Positions 32,884 to 41,492 of a DNA stretch of 42,299 nucleotides are shown here, piece by piece (the stretch's first letter is position 1; each line of letters begins with the position of its first letter). The stretch is from assembly GCA_009923495.1 (NCBI GenBank), contig RFTJ01000010.1, forward strand, positions 1 through 42,299, read 5' to 3'. The translations under genes were made by a program, and so were the position numbers. The notes beneath the pieces are model-generated. The model searched no databases. It was given only the letters and a program-made list of their open reading frames with translations, and was not told where the DNA came from. The stretch comes from Actinomycetota bacterium (GTDB lineage Bacteria > Actinomycetota > Actinomycetes > S36-B12 > UBA5976).

Positions 32884-34635
32884 GTGTTACGCATGTCGAC
32901 CCTGTTCTTACGAACACTGCGGGAAGACCCAGCAGATGCGGAAGTCCCTAGTCACAAACTGCTCGTTCGGGGCGGGTTCGTTCGCCGTATTTCACCGGGC
33001 ATTTTCTCTTGGCTCCCACTTGGGTATCAGGTTTATCGAAATGTCGAACGGATCATCCGCGAAGAGATGAATCACGCGGGCTTCCAGGAAGTGCACTTCC
33101 CAGCTCTATTGCCAAGAGAACCGTACGAGGCGACTTCTCGCTGGAACGAGTACGGCCCAACTTTATTTCGCCTACAAGACCGTAAAGATGTCGATTACTT
33201 ATTGGGCCCTACGCACGAAGAGATGTTCACTTTAATGGTCAAAGGTGAATATTCCTCCTACAAAGATCTGCCAGTAAGTCTGTACCAGATTCAGACGAAG
33301 TTCCGAGATGAAGCTCGTCCTAGGGCTGGAATTTTACGTGGCCGTGAATTCGTCATGAAGGACTCTTATTCTTTTGACATTGATGAGGCCGGACTTGCGC
33401 TGTCTTATGAAAAGCATCGTCAGGCATACATCAAAACATTTGAGCGTCTTGGCTTGGAGTTCGTTATTGTTTCGGCAACTTCGGGTGCGATGGGTGGCTC
33501 AGCTAGCGAGGAATTTTTAGCGCCATGTGAAATCGGCGAGGACACTTTTGTGCAATGTTCATCTTGTGGCCACGCCGCCAACGTTGAAGCAATTGTGACT
33601 CCGTCGTTAGCACAGGTTGATGCCAGCGATGTTCCGGCATTCCACGAAGAGGCAACGCCAGGTGCAAGTTCGATTTCAGATTTGGTTGAGTTTTCAAACA
33701 CAAATTTCGGCGGCTCAGTTACGGCCGCAGACACTTTAAAGTGCGTCGTGGTTATGCTCACACACATTGATGGGTCGCAAAGCCCATTGGTAATTGGTCT
33801 GCCTGGCGATCGCGAATTGGATGTTAAGCGACTTGAAGCCGCTGTTCATCCAGCAACAGCTCGCCCATTTGAAGATGTCGACTTCGCCAAATATAGGCAG
33901 TTGGTTAAAGGTTTCATCGGGCCACAAATATTGGGCACAGATTCTCAGTCTGGGATCCGCTTTGCTGTCGATCCACGAGTTGCCGTCGGAACTTCGTGGA
34001 TTTCCGGAGCTAATAAAGTGGATACGCATGTTTACGACCTAGTTGCTGGCCGTGATTTCAGTTGGGATGAAGTGGTTGACGCTGCAGAGATCCGCGAAGG
34101 CGATTCTTGTGCCCAATGCTCAGCGCCGCTGAACATTGCCCGAGGAATCGAAATTGGACACATCTTTCAGCTCGGTCGCAAGTATGCCGAAGCTCTTGAC
34201 CTGAAAGTTCTTGATGAAAACGGCAAGCTAGTCACGGTAACAATGGGCTCGTATGGCATCGGGGTATCCCGTGCGGTCGCTGCTATTGCTGAACAATCCC
34301 ATGATGAAAAAGGCTTGATTTGGCCACGGGAAGTAGCGCCTGCGGATGTCCACATTGTGGCCACCGGCAAAGATGATGAGGTGTTTTCAGCCGCAGACGA
34401 ATTAGCCCAGTCACTTGAAAGCAGTGGAATCCGAGTTTTGATTGATGATCGCAGGGGAGTTTCACCAGGCGTTAAATTCAATGACTCAGAGTTATTGGGC
34501 ATCCCAACAATTGTTGTTGTCGGCAAGGGGCTAGCCGATGGCGTGGTTGAAGTTCGCGATCGCCATTCTGGCGCACAAGCAAATGTTGAATTCGCTAAAG
34601 CTCACTCACACATCGTTGAGGTCGTCTCAGGCTAG
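32884..34635 (+). CDS. proS: Prolyl-tRNA synthetase, bacterial type
   Basis: A 583-residue class II aminoacyl-tRNA synthetase with the bacterial ProRS layout: motif 1 region [20 protein letters not shown], motif 2 with [19 protein letters not shown], an editing (INS) insertion at about 225-390, motif 3 [17 protein letters not shown], and a C-terminal anticodon-binding domain ([11 protein letters not shown] onward). It charges tRNA-Pro. GTG 32884 has AAGGAG at the right distance. It starts a new unit after the dxr operon and is followed 2 bases later by the HAD gene. Confidence 0.95.
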   Translation: MLRMSTLFLRTLREDPADAEVPSHKLLVRGGFVRRISPGIFSWLPLGYQVYRNVERIIREEMNHAGFQEVHFPALLPREPYEATSRWNEYGPTLFRLQDRKDVDYLLGPTHEEMFTLMVKGEYSSYKDLPVSLYQIQTKFRDEARPRAGILRGREFVMKDSYSFDIDEAGLALSYEKHRQAYIKTFERLGLEFVIVSATSGAMGGSASEEFLAPCEIGEDTFVQCSSCGHAANVEAIVTPSLAQVDASDVPAFHEEATPGASSISDLVEFSNTNFGGSVTAADTLKCVVVMLTHIDGSQSPLVIGLPGDRELDVKRLEAAVHPATARPFEDVDFAKYRQLVKGFIGPQILGTDSQSGIRFAVDPRVAVGTSWISGANKVDTHVYDLVAGRDFSWDEVVDAAEIREGDSCAQCSAPLNIARGIEIGHIFQLGRKYAEALDLKVLDENGKLVTVTMGSYGIGVSRAVAAIAEQSHDEKGLIWPREVAPADVHIVATGKDDEVFSAADELAQSLESSGIRVLIDDRRGVSPGVKFNDSELLGIPTIVVVGKGLADGVVEVRDRHSGAQANVEFAKAHSHIVEVVSG

Positions 34636-34637
34636 CC

Positions 34638-35366
34638 ATGTCAATCAAGGCTGTAATTTTCGATTGGGGTGGCACGCTAACACCGTGGCACCCTGTTGAC
34701 TTACGCGAGCAATGGCGAGCTTACGCCGCCACATATGATGCAGATCGAGTTGAAGAACTAGCCGAAGCACTGCACACTGCAGAACAGTCGCGGTGGTCTC
34801 GCCAGTTGAACACAATGGGCGAGGTTGGCACGGGCGTATTAGAAGATCTGTTTGTTGATGCAGGTGTGGACACTTCGAGCCCAAATCATCAAGCTGCACT
34901 GGAAAGTTACTTGACGGCTTGGGACCCCCATACCTACACCGACGAAGACGCGGTTCCACTACTTGAGGCATTGCGCGGTCGCGGCATTCGCACGGGGGTG
35001 CTATCAAACACCATGTGGCCTCGTTGGCATCATGAACGAGTACTTGAACGCGATGGAGTACTGCACCTTTTTGATTACCTGCTATTCACTAGCGATGTAG
35101 CAACTGGCAAACCACACAGAACGGTGTTTGCCGATGTGCTTTACAACTTGGATGTTGAACCGCATGAAGCGGCTTTTGTTGGCGATCGGATGTTTGATGA
35201 TATCCACGGCGCGCAGTCGGTGGGAATGCGCGGAATTTGGATCCCGCATTCCAAGTTGCCGGCTGCAGAAACGCCAGATTTGGGAGTTGTTCCGGCGGCG
35301 ATTGCCCAGCGCTTGGCAGATGTTTTGCACATTGTTAATAACTGGAATAGTGCAGAAAACGCCTAG
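34638..35366 (+). CDS. HAD-superfamily hydrolase with a DWGGT active-site motif
   Basis: A 242-residue HAD-IA type protein. Motif I is FDWGGTLT with nucleophile Asp9; the second Asp of the usual DxDxT is Gly11. Motif II is in GVLSNTMW (Ser/Asn), motif III is the Lys of ATGKPHRTVF, and motif IV is VGDRMFDDIHGA. The helical cap occupies about residues 20-95. Without the second Asp the usual acid/base is missing, as in phosphonatase-like enzymes (DxAGT), so chemistry may differ from a plain phosphatase. I recall other actinobacterial proteins with the same FDWGGTLTPWH opening, so this is probably a conserved subgroup. It follows proS by 2 bases. Confidence 0.83.
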   Translation: MSIKAVIFDWGGTLTPWHPVDLREQWRAYAATYDADRVEELAEALHTAEQSRWSRQLNTMGEVGTGVLEDLFVDAGVDTSSPNHQAALESYLTAWDPHTYTDEDAVPLLEALRGRGIRTGVLSNTMWPRWHHERVLERDGVLHLFDYLLFTSDVATGKPHRTVFADVLYNLDVEPHEAAFVGDRMFDDIHGAQSVGMRGIWIPHSKLPAAETPDLGVVPAAIAQRLADVLHIVNNWNSAENA

Positions 35367-35436
35367 TTTGACCAGACAATAGTTGGTTTTTAGTAAACAA
35401 ATTCGAATACCAATATGCCGACATCGATTTCTGGCG

Positions 35437-35442
35437 TATCCT
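35437..35442 (+). promoter_or_regulatory. -10-like box for the rimP-nusA-infB operon
   Basis: TATCCT is found 41 bases before the rimP ATG in the 117-base gap after the HAD gene. An AAAAGG ribosome site follows at about 35470. An alternative upstream pair is TTGACC (35368-35373) with TAGTAA (35391-35396) at a 17-base spacer. Confidence 0.35.
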
Positions 35443-35483
35443 TGCGGTCATAACTGCTCGACCAAATTGAAAAGGCGCTAGAT

Positions 35484-35951
35484 ATGGCTACGGTTGCTGA
35501 ATTAACCCAACACCTTAGTCCTGTTGTGTCCGAACTTGGTTACGAAGTAGACGAAATCGTATTGACATCGGCCGGTCGACGCCGAGTTCTCGAAGTGATA
35601 ATCGATGCCGATCAGCCCGTTGATTTAACTGCCATAGCTGAAACCTCGCGTGCTATTTCCACCTACCTTGACGGCAGCACTGTAATGGGCGAAATGCCAT
35701 ACCTTCTTGAAGTTTCGACTCGAGGTGTTGACCGCCCACTAACTAAGCCGGCACATTGGCGACGCAACATTGGACGCTTAGTTGAGATCAAGGGAAGTTC
35801 ACACAATCTAACTGGCCGAATAACCGGGTTCATTGAACCGAGGGTTACTTTGACGGTTGAGGGCCAGGTACATGAAGTCGACATAACAGATATTTCCAAA
35901 GCGACTATTCAAGTTGAATTCAAAAAACTTGATGAAGAAGAACAGGACTAG
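35484..35951 (+). CDS. rimP: Ribosome maturation factor RimP
   Basis: A 155-residue protein with the RimP layout: an N-terminal alpha/beta domain (LSPVVSELGYEVDEIVL, RRVLEVIIDAD), the VSTRGVDRPLTKPAHWRR linker block, and a C-terminal Sm-like domain (GRLVEIKG, LTGRITGF, DITDISKATIQVEF). RimP helps assemble the 30S subunit. It begins the rimP-nusA-ylxR-infB-rbfA cluster and ends 2 bases before nusA, as in most bacteria. Confidence 0.93.
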   Translation: MATVAELTQHLSPVVSELGYEVDEIVLTSAGRRRVLEVIIDADQPVDLTAIAETSRAISTYLDGSTVMGEMPYLLEVSTRGVDRPLTKPAHWRRNIGRLVEIKGSSHNLTGRITGFIEPRVTLTVEGQVHEVDITDISKATIQVEFKKLDEEEQD

Positions 35952-35953
35952 TT

Positions 35954-36925
35954 ATGGACATCGACATGACAGCGCTAAAAGGTTTGACCCGTGAGCGGGG
36001 ACTCTCACTTGACTATGTAGTCGAGTCAATCGAGCAAGCGCTAAATGTTGCCTATCAGCACACCGCAGACTCATTACCGAATAGTCGAGTGCACCTGGAT
36101 CGGGCAACCGGTCACGTAGTTGTCTTCTCAAGAGAGTTTGACGATGACGGCAATGTGGTTAGTGAGCAAGAAGTTACGCCACAAGGCTTTGGTCGGGTGG
36201 CCGCTTCGCTCGCCAGAGGTGTTATTGCCCAGCGTCTCAAGGCGGCTGATGACGATGCAACGGTCGCCCAGTTCGCCGCAAAAGAAGGCGACATCGTTTC
36301 AGGTGTGATCCAGCAGGGCAGTGATAAACGATTGATTTTCGTTGACCTAGGCGTAGTTGAAGGTGTGCTTCCGCCCGAAGAATGGGTCCCTGGCGAGGAG
36401 TATGCACATGGTCGCCGAATCCGTTGCTACATAGTTTCGGTAAAAAAGGGTCCTAAAGGCCCAATCATCACGTTGTCTCGAAGCCATCCGCGCTTTGTTG
36501 AGGAGCTATTCAAACTCGAAGTACCAGAAATTGCAGATGGCACAGTAAAAATCGAGGGGATAGCCCGCGAAGCAGGTCATCGCACCAAGATTGCAGTAGC
36601 CACTGCTGTTGTCGGCGTTAATCCAAAGGGCTCGTGTATTGGTCCGATGGGTTCGAGAGTTCGCGCGGTTATGACAGAACTAAATGGCGAAAAGATTGAC
36701 ATCGTTGATTACAGCGACGACTTGGCCGAGTATGTCACTCACGCTCTTTCGCCAGCCCCCGTGGTCTCAGCTGAAGTGCTAGATCTTGAAAATCGGGTAG
36801 TTCGGGTTGTCGTTCCGGACTATAAATTGTCCTTAGCTATTGGCCGTGAAGGACAAAATGCCCGCTTAGCTGCTCGACTCACAGGTGCCAAAATCGACAT
36901 CAAATCCGATACTGCGCTTGCCTAA
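35954..36925 (+). CDS. nusA: Transcription termination/antitermination protein NusA
   Basis: A 323-residue NusA of the short actinobacterial form, without the C-terminal acidic repeats of E. coli. The N-terminal RNA-polymerase-binding domain (about 1-110) is followed by S1 (GDIVSGVIQQGSDKRLIFVD) and two KH domains, with GSCIGPMGSRVRAV in the first and GREGQNARLAARLTG in the second. It controls pausing, termination and antitermination. It is 2 bases after rimP. A short inverted repeat AGTCC-N6-GGACT (36957-36972) follows in the gap to ylxR, without a T-run. Confidence 0.94.
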   Translation: MDIDMTALKGLTRERGLSLDYVVESIEQALNVAYQHTADSLPNSRVHLDRATGHVVVFSREFDDDGNVVSEQEVTPQGFGRVAASLARGVIAQRLKAADDDATVAQFAAKEGDIVSGVIQQGSDKRLIFVDLGVVEGVLPPEEWVPGEEYAHGRRIRCYIVSVKKGPKGPIITLSRSHPRFVEELFKLEVPEIADGTVKIEGIAREAGHRTKIAVATAVVGVNPKGSCIGPMGSRVRAVMTELNGEKIDIVDYSDDLAEYVTHALSPAPVVSAEVLDLENRVVRVVVPDYKLSLAIGREGQNARLAARLTGAKIDIKSDTALA

Positions 36926-36988
36926 ACCCGCCAGTTTCAGGCAAAAAATAGGGCTAAGTCCAAGTTCGGACTAAACTAGGGAAGGTTC

Positions 36989-37249
36989 ATGACTATGACT
37001 GCATCTCGCATGTGCGTTGGCTGTCGGGGTCGCGAACCGCAGAATCTGCTGATTCGGGTAGTTTGCAGCGACAATCACGCGGTGATTGACGCCAGCCAGA
37101 CCGCCTCAGGTCGGGGGGCATGGTTGCACCCTAATCCTGAATGTTTCAGCACTGCAATCGGGAGGAAAGCGATTGCTCGCGCATTGCGAGTACCAACTTC
37201 ACTCGATGTCACCGCAGTAGCAGATTTTGCAACATCAACACTTACGTAA
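36989..37249 (+). CDS. ylxR: YlxR-family RNA-binding protein
   Basis: An 86-residue protein of the YlxR (DUF448) family, regularly found between nusA and infB. It has RMCVGCRGREP, RVVCSD, and GRGAWLHPNPECFSTAI, the usual nucleic-acid-binding blocks. Family members bind RNA or nucleoid DNA, and one has been linked to RNase P; the role here is inferred from position only. ATG 36989 has GGAAGG just upstream. The gap to infB, 138 bases, carries the hairpins listed next. Confidence 0.88.
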   Translation: MTMTASRMCVGCRGREPQNLLIRVVCSDNHAVIDASQTASGRGAWLHPNPECFSTAIGRKAIARALRVPTSLDVTAVADFATSTLT

Positions 37250-37279
37250 TGGGAGTTCCGTATGTCAACCAACACGGTC

Positions 37280-37327
37280 GCGTTCTAACAATGAGCGTGC
37301 GCAAGCAGAGCGTTCAACAATGAACGC
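37280..37327 (+). repeat. Tandem near-identical hairpins in the infB leader
   Basis: GCGTTCTAACAATGAGCGT (37280-37298) and GCGTTCAACAATGAACGC (37310-37327) are direct repeats, and each can fold. The second is a perfect 6-bp stem with loop AACAAT. The first pairs fully if G-U pairs are allowed, with a 7-base loop. No T-run follows. They lie between ylxR and the infB GTG (37388), so they would be in the infB mRNA leader or at an RNA processing site. Two very small ORFs (8 and 10 codons) overlap them. Confidence 0.5.
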
Positions 37328-37387
37328 CAAGGAAACACAAACGGTCCGGTAACTATTGGCTTAGCACCCGGATCAGACTGGAGAAAC

Positions 37388-40030
37388 GTGGCAGCCAAGA
37401 TTCGGGTCTGGGAAATCGCTCAGGCAGCAGATGTCGAGAGTAGCGAAGTCATCAGCAAACTCGCTGAAATTAATGAATTTGTTAAATCTGCATCATCATC
37501 AGTTGAACCTTTTGTCTTTAAGAAATTAAAAGCGAAGTTCCCTGAGTTAGATGTAGAAGTAATTCCAGGTGCAGTAAAAAAAGCTGCTACCAAAAAAGCT
37601 GCTACCAAGAAAGCAGCCGAACAGCCGATTGAACCTTCTGAAGCGGTTGTCGCAGAAGTCACTGACGAGCCCGTCGATTCACAGCCGGCAGCTCCCACAG
37701 CAACACCCGGCGCAATTCCAAGGCCGCCCGCACCACGTCCTGGCCCTCGCCCAGGCGGTCCCCGTCCTGGTAACAATCCATTTAGTACTGGCGGAGCTCG
37801 TCCAGGCGGCCCCCGTCCTGGTAACAATCCATTTAGTACTGGCGATGGTGGAGCTCGCCCAGGTGGTCCCCGTCCAGCTGGTGCTGGTGGCCCACGTCCA
37901 GGCGGTCCACGTCCTGGCGGCCCGGGGGGACCAGGCGGTCCACGCACTGGCGGACCAGGCGCCCGAACCGGTGATCGTCCAGATCGCGGTGGCTTCGCAG
38001 GCCCTCGTCCTGGCGCTGGCACTGGCGGACCTGGAGGTGCTCCAAGTGCTGGCGGTCCTGGTGGTCGCCCAGGGCGTCCTGGTGCTACCGGAGGTCGAGG
38101 CAATGCGGCCGGTGCTTTCGGTAAGTCTGGCAGTCGCCCCTCTAAAGGTCGTAAGTCAAAGCGCGCGAAGCGGCAAGAATTTGACAACATGGTCGCACCA
38201 ACCATCGGTGGTGTAACTCTGCCAATGGGTCAAGGTCAGGTACTGCGGATGCCACGTGGCTCATCGCTAACCGACTTTGCGGAAAAGATTGGCACCGAAC
38301 CGGCTGCATTGGTTCAGTTGCTTTTCAAACTCGGCGCAATGATGACGGCAACTCAATCAGTTGATGAAGACACTTTGGCTTTGCTCGGCGCCGAACTTAA
38401 CTATGACGTTCAGGTTATTAGTCCCGAGGACGAAGATCGCGAACTCTTAGAATCCTTCGACCTGGAATTTGGCCATGAAGGCGACGAAGACACGCTGGAA
38501 ATTCGTCCACCAGTTGTCACGGTCATGGGTCACGTTGATCATGGTAAAACTCGATTACTTGACGCAATTCGGCAGACCAACGTAATTGAGCGTGAAGCCG
38601 GTGGCATCACCCAGCACATTGGCGCTTATCAAATCCATCACGTACATGAAGGCATCGATCGGGCAATTACCTTCATCGATACCCCAGGTCACGAAGCGTT
38701 CACCGCTATGCGTGCTCGTGGTGCTCAGGTAACTGACATTGCCATTTTGGTTGTCGCTGCCGATGATGGTGTAAAGCCACAGACTGTTGAAGCACTCAAT
38801 CACGCTCAGGCTGCTGGTGTTCCGATTGTTGTAGCTGTAAACAAGATCGATAAGGAAGGCGCTGACCCGGCAAAGGTTCGTGGTCAGTTAACTGAATACG
38901 GATTGGTTCCTGAAGAGTACGGTGGCGACACCATGTTTGTGGACGTATCTGCCAAGAGCATGCTCAACATTGATGAACTTATTGATTCAGTTTTACTTAC
39001 GGCTGATGCTGGCCTTGATCTTCGGGCCAATCCAAACCAGGATGCCCAGGGTGTCGCCATCGAAGCACATCTAGATCGCGGTCGCGGACCAGTTGCAACC
39101 GTTCTGGTGCAGCGTGGAACTTTGACCCCGGGTGCCTCAATTGTTGTTGGCGATGCCTACGGTCGCGTTCGCGCACTGCTGGACGAAGATGGTGTCGCTG
39201 TTGAATCGGCTGGCCCGGCTCGAGCAGTTCAGGTGCTCGGACTTACTTCAGTTCCAGGCGCTGGCGATTCATTCCTAGTGGTTGATGAAGATAGAACTGC
39301 GCGCCAAATTGCTCAGTCGCGTCAGGCCCGCGAGCGCAACGCTGAGTTGGCCAAGCGTCGCAAGCGTCATACTCTAGATGACGTTCTGCGCAGTTTGGAA
39401 AAGGGCGAAATAGCCGAACTTAAGATCATTATTAAAGGTGACGTCTCCGGTTCGGTAGAAGCGCTGGAAGATGCACTACTCGCCCTTGATATTGGTGACG
39501 AGAATGTGTCATTGCGCGTAATCCACCGAGGCGTTGGTGCTATTACGGAAAACGACGTCACTCTTGCTGCCGCCTCAGACGCGCTCATCATCGGCTTCAA
39601 CGTTCGACCAGAAGGCAAGACGCGAGAACTGGCCGATCGCGAAGATGTCGAAATCCGCTTCTACAACGTCATCTACTCAGTCATTGACGACATAGAGTCG
39701 GCGCTTAAAGGTATGCGCAAGGCAGAGTATGAAGAAATTGAGCTGGGTAGCGCTGAAATTCGTGAAGTATTCCGGTCGAGCAAGTTTGGAAACATCGCCG
39801 GATGTATTGTCACTGACGGCCTAATTAAGCGAAAGGCCAAAGCTCGCCTCATGCGCGATGGCGCAATCGTGCATCAAGAACTTTCGGTCGATACACTCCG
39901 TCGATTCAAAGATGATGCGACCGAAGTTAAGGAAGGATTCGAGTGCGGTATCGGACTTGGCTCATTCAATGACATCAAGGTCGGCGATGTAATCGTTACC
40001 TACGAATTGCGCGAAAAGAAACTCGACTAG
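37388..40030 (+). CDS. infB: Translation initiation factor IF-2
   Basis: An 880-residue IF-2. The N-terminus ([19 protein letters not shown] ... [14 protein letters not shown]) is the IF2-N fold, followed by an Ala/Lys stretch and a long Pro/Gly/Arg linker (about residues 108-255). The GTPase domain has G1 GHVDHGKT (381-388), DTPGHEAF and NKID, and domains II-IV complete the C-terminus ([32 protein letters not shown]). It brings initiator tRNA to the ribosome. Start GTG 37388 follows a GGAG-like site. The linker contains an exact internal duplication described separately. Confidence 0.96.
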   Translation: MAAKIRVWEIAQAADVESSEVISKLAEINEFVKSASSSVEPFVFKKLKAKFPELDVEVIPGAVKKAATKKAATKKAAEQPIEPSEAVVAEVTDEPVDSQPAAPTATPGAIPRPPAPRPGPRPGGPRPGNNPFSTGGARPGGPRPGNNPFSTGDGGARPGGPRPAGAGGPRPGGPRPGGPGGPGGPRTGGPGARTGDRPDRGGFAGPRPGAGTGGPGGAPSAGGPGGRPGRPGATGGRGNAAGAFGKSGSRPSKGRKSKRAKRQEFDNMVAPTIGGVTLPMGQGQVLRMPRGSSLTDFAEKIGTEPAALVQLLFKLGAMMTATQSVDEDTLALLGAELNYDVQVISPEDEDRELLESFDLEFGHEGDEDTLEIRPPVVTVMGHVDHGKTRLLDAIRQTNVIEREAGGITQHIGAYQIHHVHEGIDRAITFIDTPGHEAFTAMRARGAQVTDIAILVVAADDGVKPQTVEALNHAQAAGVPIVVAVNKIDKEGADPAKVRGQLTEYGLVPEEYGGDTMFVDVSAKSMLNIDELIDSVLLTADAGLDLRANPNQDAQGVAIEAHLDRGRGPVATVLVQRGTLTPGASIVVGDAYGRVRALLDEDGVAVESAGPARAVQVLGLTSVPGAGDSFLVVDEDRTARQIAQSRQARERNAELAKRRKRHTLDDVLRSLEKGEIAELKIIIKGDVSGSVEALEDALLALDIGDENVSLRVIHRGVGAITENDVTLAAASDALIIGFNVRPEGKTRELADREDVEIRFYNVIYSVIDDIESALKGMRKAEYEEIELGSAEIREVFRSSKFGNIAGCIVTDGLIKRKAKARLMRDGAIVHQELSVDTLRRFKDDATEVKEGFECGIGLGSFNDIKVGDVIVTYELREKKLD
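37751..37858 (+). repeat. 51-bp in-frame tandem duplication in the infB linker
   Basis: A unit encoding [17 protein letters not shown] starts at 37751 and again at 37802 (51 bases apart). The DNA is almost identical between copies; the second has two extra codons (GDGGAR). Further degenerate PGGPRP units continue to about 37925, and Gly/Pro-rich sequence runs on to 38110. The repeat adds to a disordered linker and should vary in length between strains. Confidence 0.8.
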
Positions 40031-40065
40031 TTCGGGTTCGTATCGAGTAGGAAAGGAGATTAGCC

Positions 40066-40506
40066 ATGGTTGATGTCGCCAGAGCTCGCCGCTTGGGCGA
40101 GCGCATCCAAGAGATTGCTGCCGAGACCTTAGAACTTAAGGTCAAAGACCCGCGTTTAGGTTTCGTTACGGTTACTGCAGCTCGGTTAACTCCTGATTTA
40201 CGCGATGCCACAATTTTTTACACGGTTTACGGAACTGAGGAAGAGGCAATTGGAACTGCTGCGGCACTTGAGTCGGCAAAGGGCTTAGTGCGAAGCGAGA
40301 TTGGTAAGCGTACCGGCATCAAATTCACGCCAACTATCGAATTTATTCGTGACGCGTTACCCGAAACCGTGCGAGCCATAGATGACTTACTGCGGGAAGC
40401 TAAGAAGGCAGATCAAGAGGTCAATGCCCAAGCCGCAAAAGCCACTTATGCGGGGGACGCAGATCCTTATCGCGCCTCTGGCGATGTGATGGATAACGAT
40501 TTGTGA
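40066..40506 (+). CDS. rbfA: Ribosome-binding factor A
   Basis: A 146-residue KH-like cold-shock factor needed for 16S rRNA 5'-end maturation. It shows ARARRLGERIQEIAAETLEL, DPRLGFVTVTAARLTPDLRDA and FTPTIEFIRDALPETVRAI-type blocks (here split for length), all family-typical. The ATG is preceded by AAAGGAG (40053-40059). The acidic C-terminal tail ends at 40506, overlapping the start of the DHH gene. Confidence 0.93.
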   Translation: MVDVARARRLGERIQEIAAETLELKVKDPRLGFVTVTAARLTPDLRDATIFYTVYGTEEEAIGTAAALESAKGLVRSEIGKRTGIKFTPTIEFIRDALPETVRAIDDLLREAKKADQEVNAQAAKATYAGDADPYRASGDVMDNDL

Positions 40507-41486
40507 TGATTGAATTCGACCAAGACTGGACTGGGGCAGTAGAACTAATTGAGCAGGCACAATCTGTTCTGTTAATTGCACATGTCTGCCCAGACCCAGA
40601 CGCACTTGGTTCAGCGCTGGCAATCGGCTTGGCACTAGAAAGCCTAAACAAGAAAGTTCAGGTTTCAGTTGGTGAGCCTGGCTTTGCTGTTCCGGAGTCG
40701 TTGCAGGTTTTGCCAGGAAAACACCTAGTAGTCGCTCCTGAAAATTTGGAGCCAGCGGATCTAGTTATTTCGTGCGACACATCTTCACATGAACGACTTG
40801 GAGTACTCGAGGAAACGTTAGCTTGCGCAGAAAATTCCATTGCGATTGACCATCATCCATCATTTACTGGCTTCGGCAAACTTCATTTGGTTGATCCAGA
40901 CGCTGCGGCTACCGCTGAGCTCGCTTTGGAATTGATTGATTTGCTTAAGGTTGAACTAAATGCCGATATTGCATCGGCTATCTATGCCGGGCTAGCAACT
41001 GACACAGGCTCATTCCGGTACAACTCAACTACTGCTTACACAATGCAGATTGCGGCCCGACTTTTTGCGACTGGAATCGATCATGCAAAGTTGGCAATCG
41101 AGCTATTTGATAATGAATCATTTGAGGCAATTCAGATGTTGGCGGATGCCTTGAAGCGGGCGCAGTTATTGCCTGATGCGGCAAATGGCCGTGGACTTGT
41201 CTACACCTCAATCTCTGTAAATGAGCGTCGTGGTTTGCCCGAATTAGCAATGGAGCGAGTTATTGATACTTTGCGCCGCACCTCAGAAGCCGAAGTATCA
41301 GCAATTTTTAAGCAAGGAGATGACGGCCTCTGGAAAGGTTCACTGCGCAGCAAAACAACAGTTGATGTCGGTGCAGTAGGTACTGCCTTAGGTGGCGGTG
41401 GACACAGTTACGCCGCTGGATACACCGGATCGGACAATCTGGAACAGATGATTCTGGACCTTAAAGAAGCGCTAGCAAAGGTTTAG
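40506..41486 (+). CDS. nrnA: DHH/DHHA1 phosphoesterase, NrnA-like (oligoribonuclease / pAp phosphatase)
   Basis: About 326 residues with the DHH domain first and DHHA1 second. Metal-binding motifs are HVCPDPDALGS, the central SCDTSSHE, DHH in IAIDHHPS, and DTGSFRYN; the C-terminal GGGGHSYAAG binds substrate. The usual PDGDA is PDPDA here, a mild change that keeps both aspartates. The family degrades nano-RNA and dephosphorylates pAp or c-di-AMP products. ATG 40506 shares one base with the rbfA stop; GTG 40503 is an alternative. Position between rbfA and truB matches other Actinobacteria. Confidence 0.88.
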   Translation: MIEFDQDWTGAVELIEQAQSVLLIAHVCPDPDALGSALAIGLALESLNKKVQVSVGEPGFAVPESLQVLPGKHLVVAPENLEPADLVISCDTSSHERLGVLEETLACAENSIAIDHHPSFTGFGKLHLVDPDAAATAELALELIDLLKVELNADIASAIYAGLATDTGSFRYNSTTAYTMQIAARLFATGIDHAKLAIELFDNESFEAIQMLADALKRAQLLPDAANGRGLVYTSISVNERRGLPELAMERVIDTLRRTSEAEVSAIFKQGDDGLWKGSLRSKTTVDVGAVGTALGGGGHSYAAGYTGSDNLEQMILDLKEALAKV

Positions 41487-41492
41487 GTACTG

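Noticed and set aside
36957-36972. Inverted repeat after nusA as a terminator
   Set aside because: Only five pairs with no T-run, and ylxR follows in the same direction as part of the usual operon.
37262-37323. Two mini-ORFs of 8 and 10 codons upstream of infB as real peptides
   Set aside because: Too short to support and without convincing ribosome sites; kept only as part of the leader observation.
37420-38205. Long 261-codon minus-strand ORF opposite infB, Pro/Gly-rich
   Set aside because: It is the mirror of the Gly/Pro/Arg codon repeats on the plus strand and has no ribosome site or recognisable domain.
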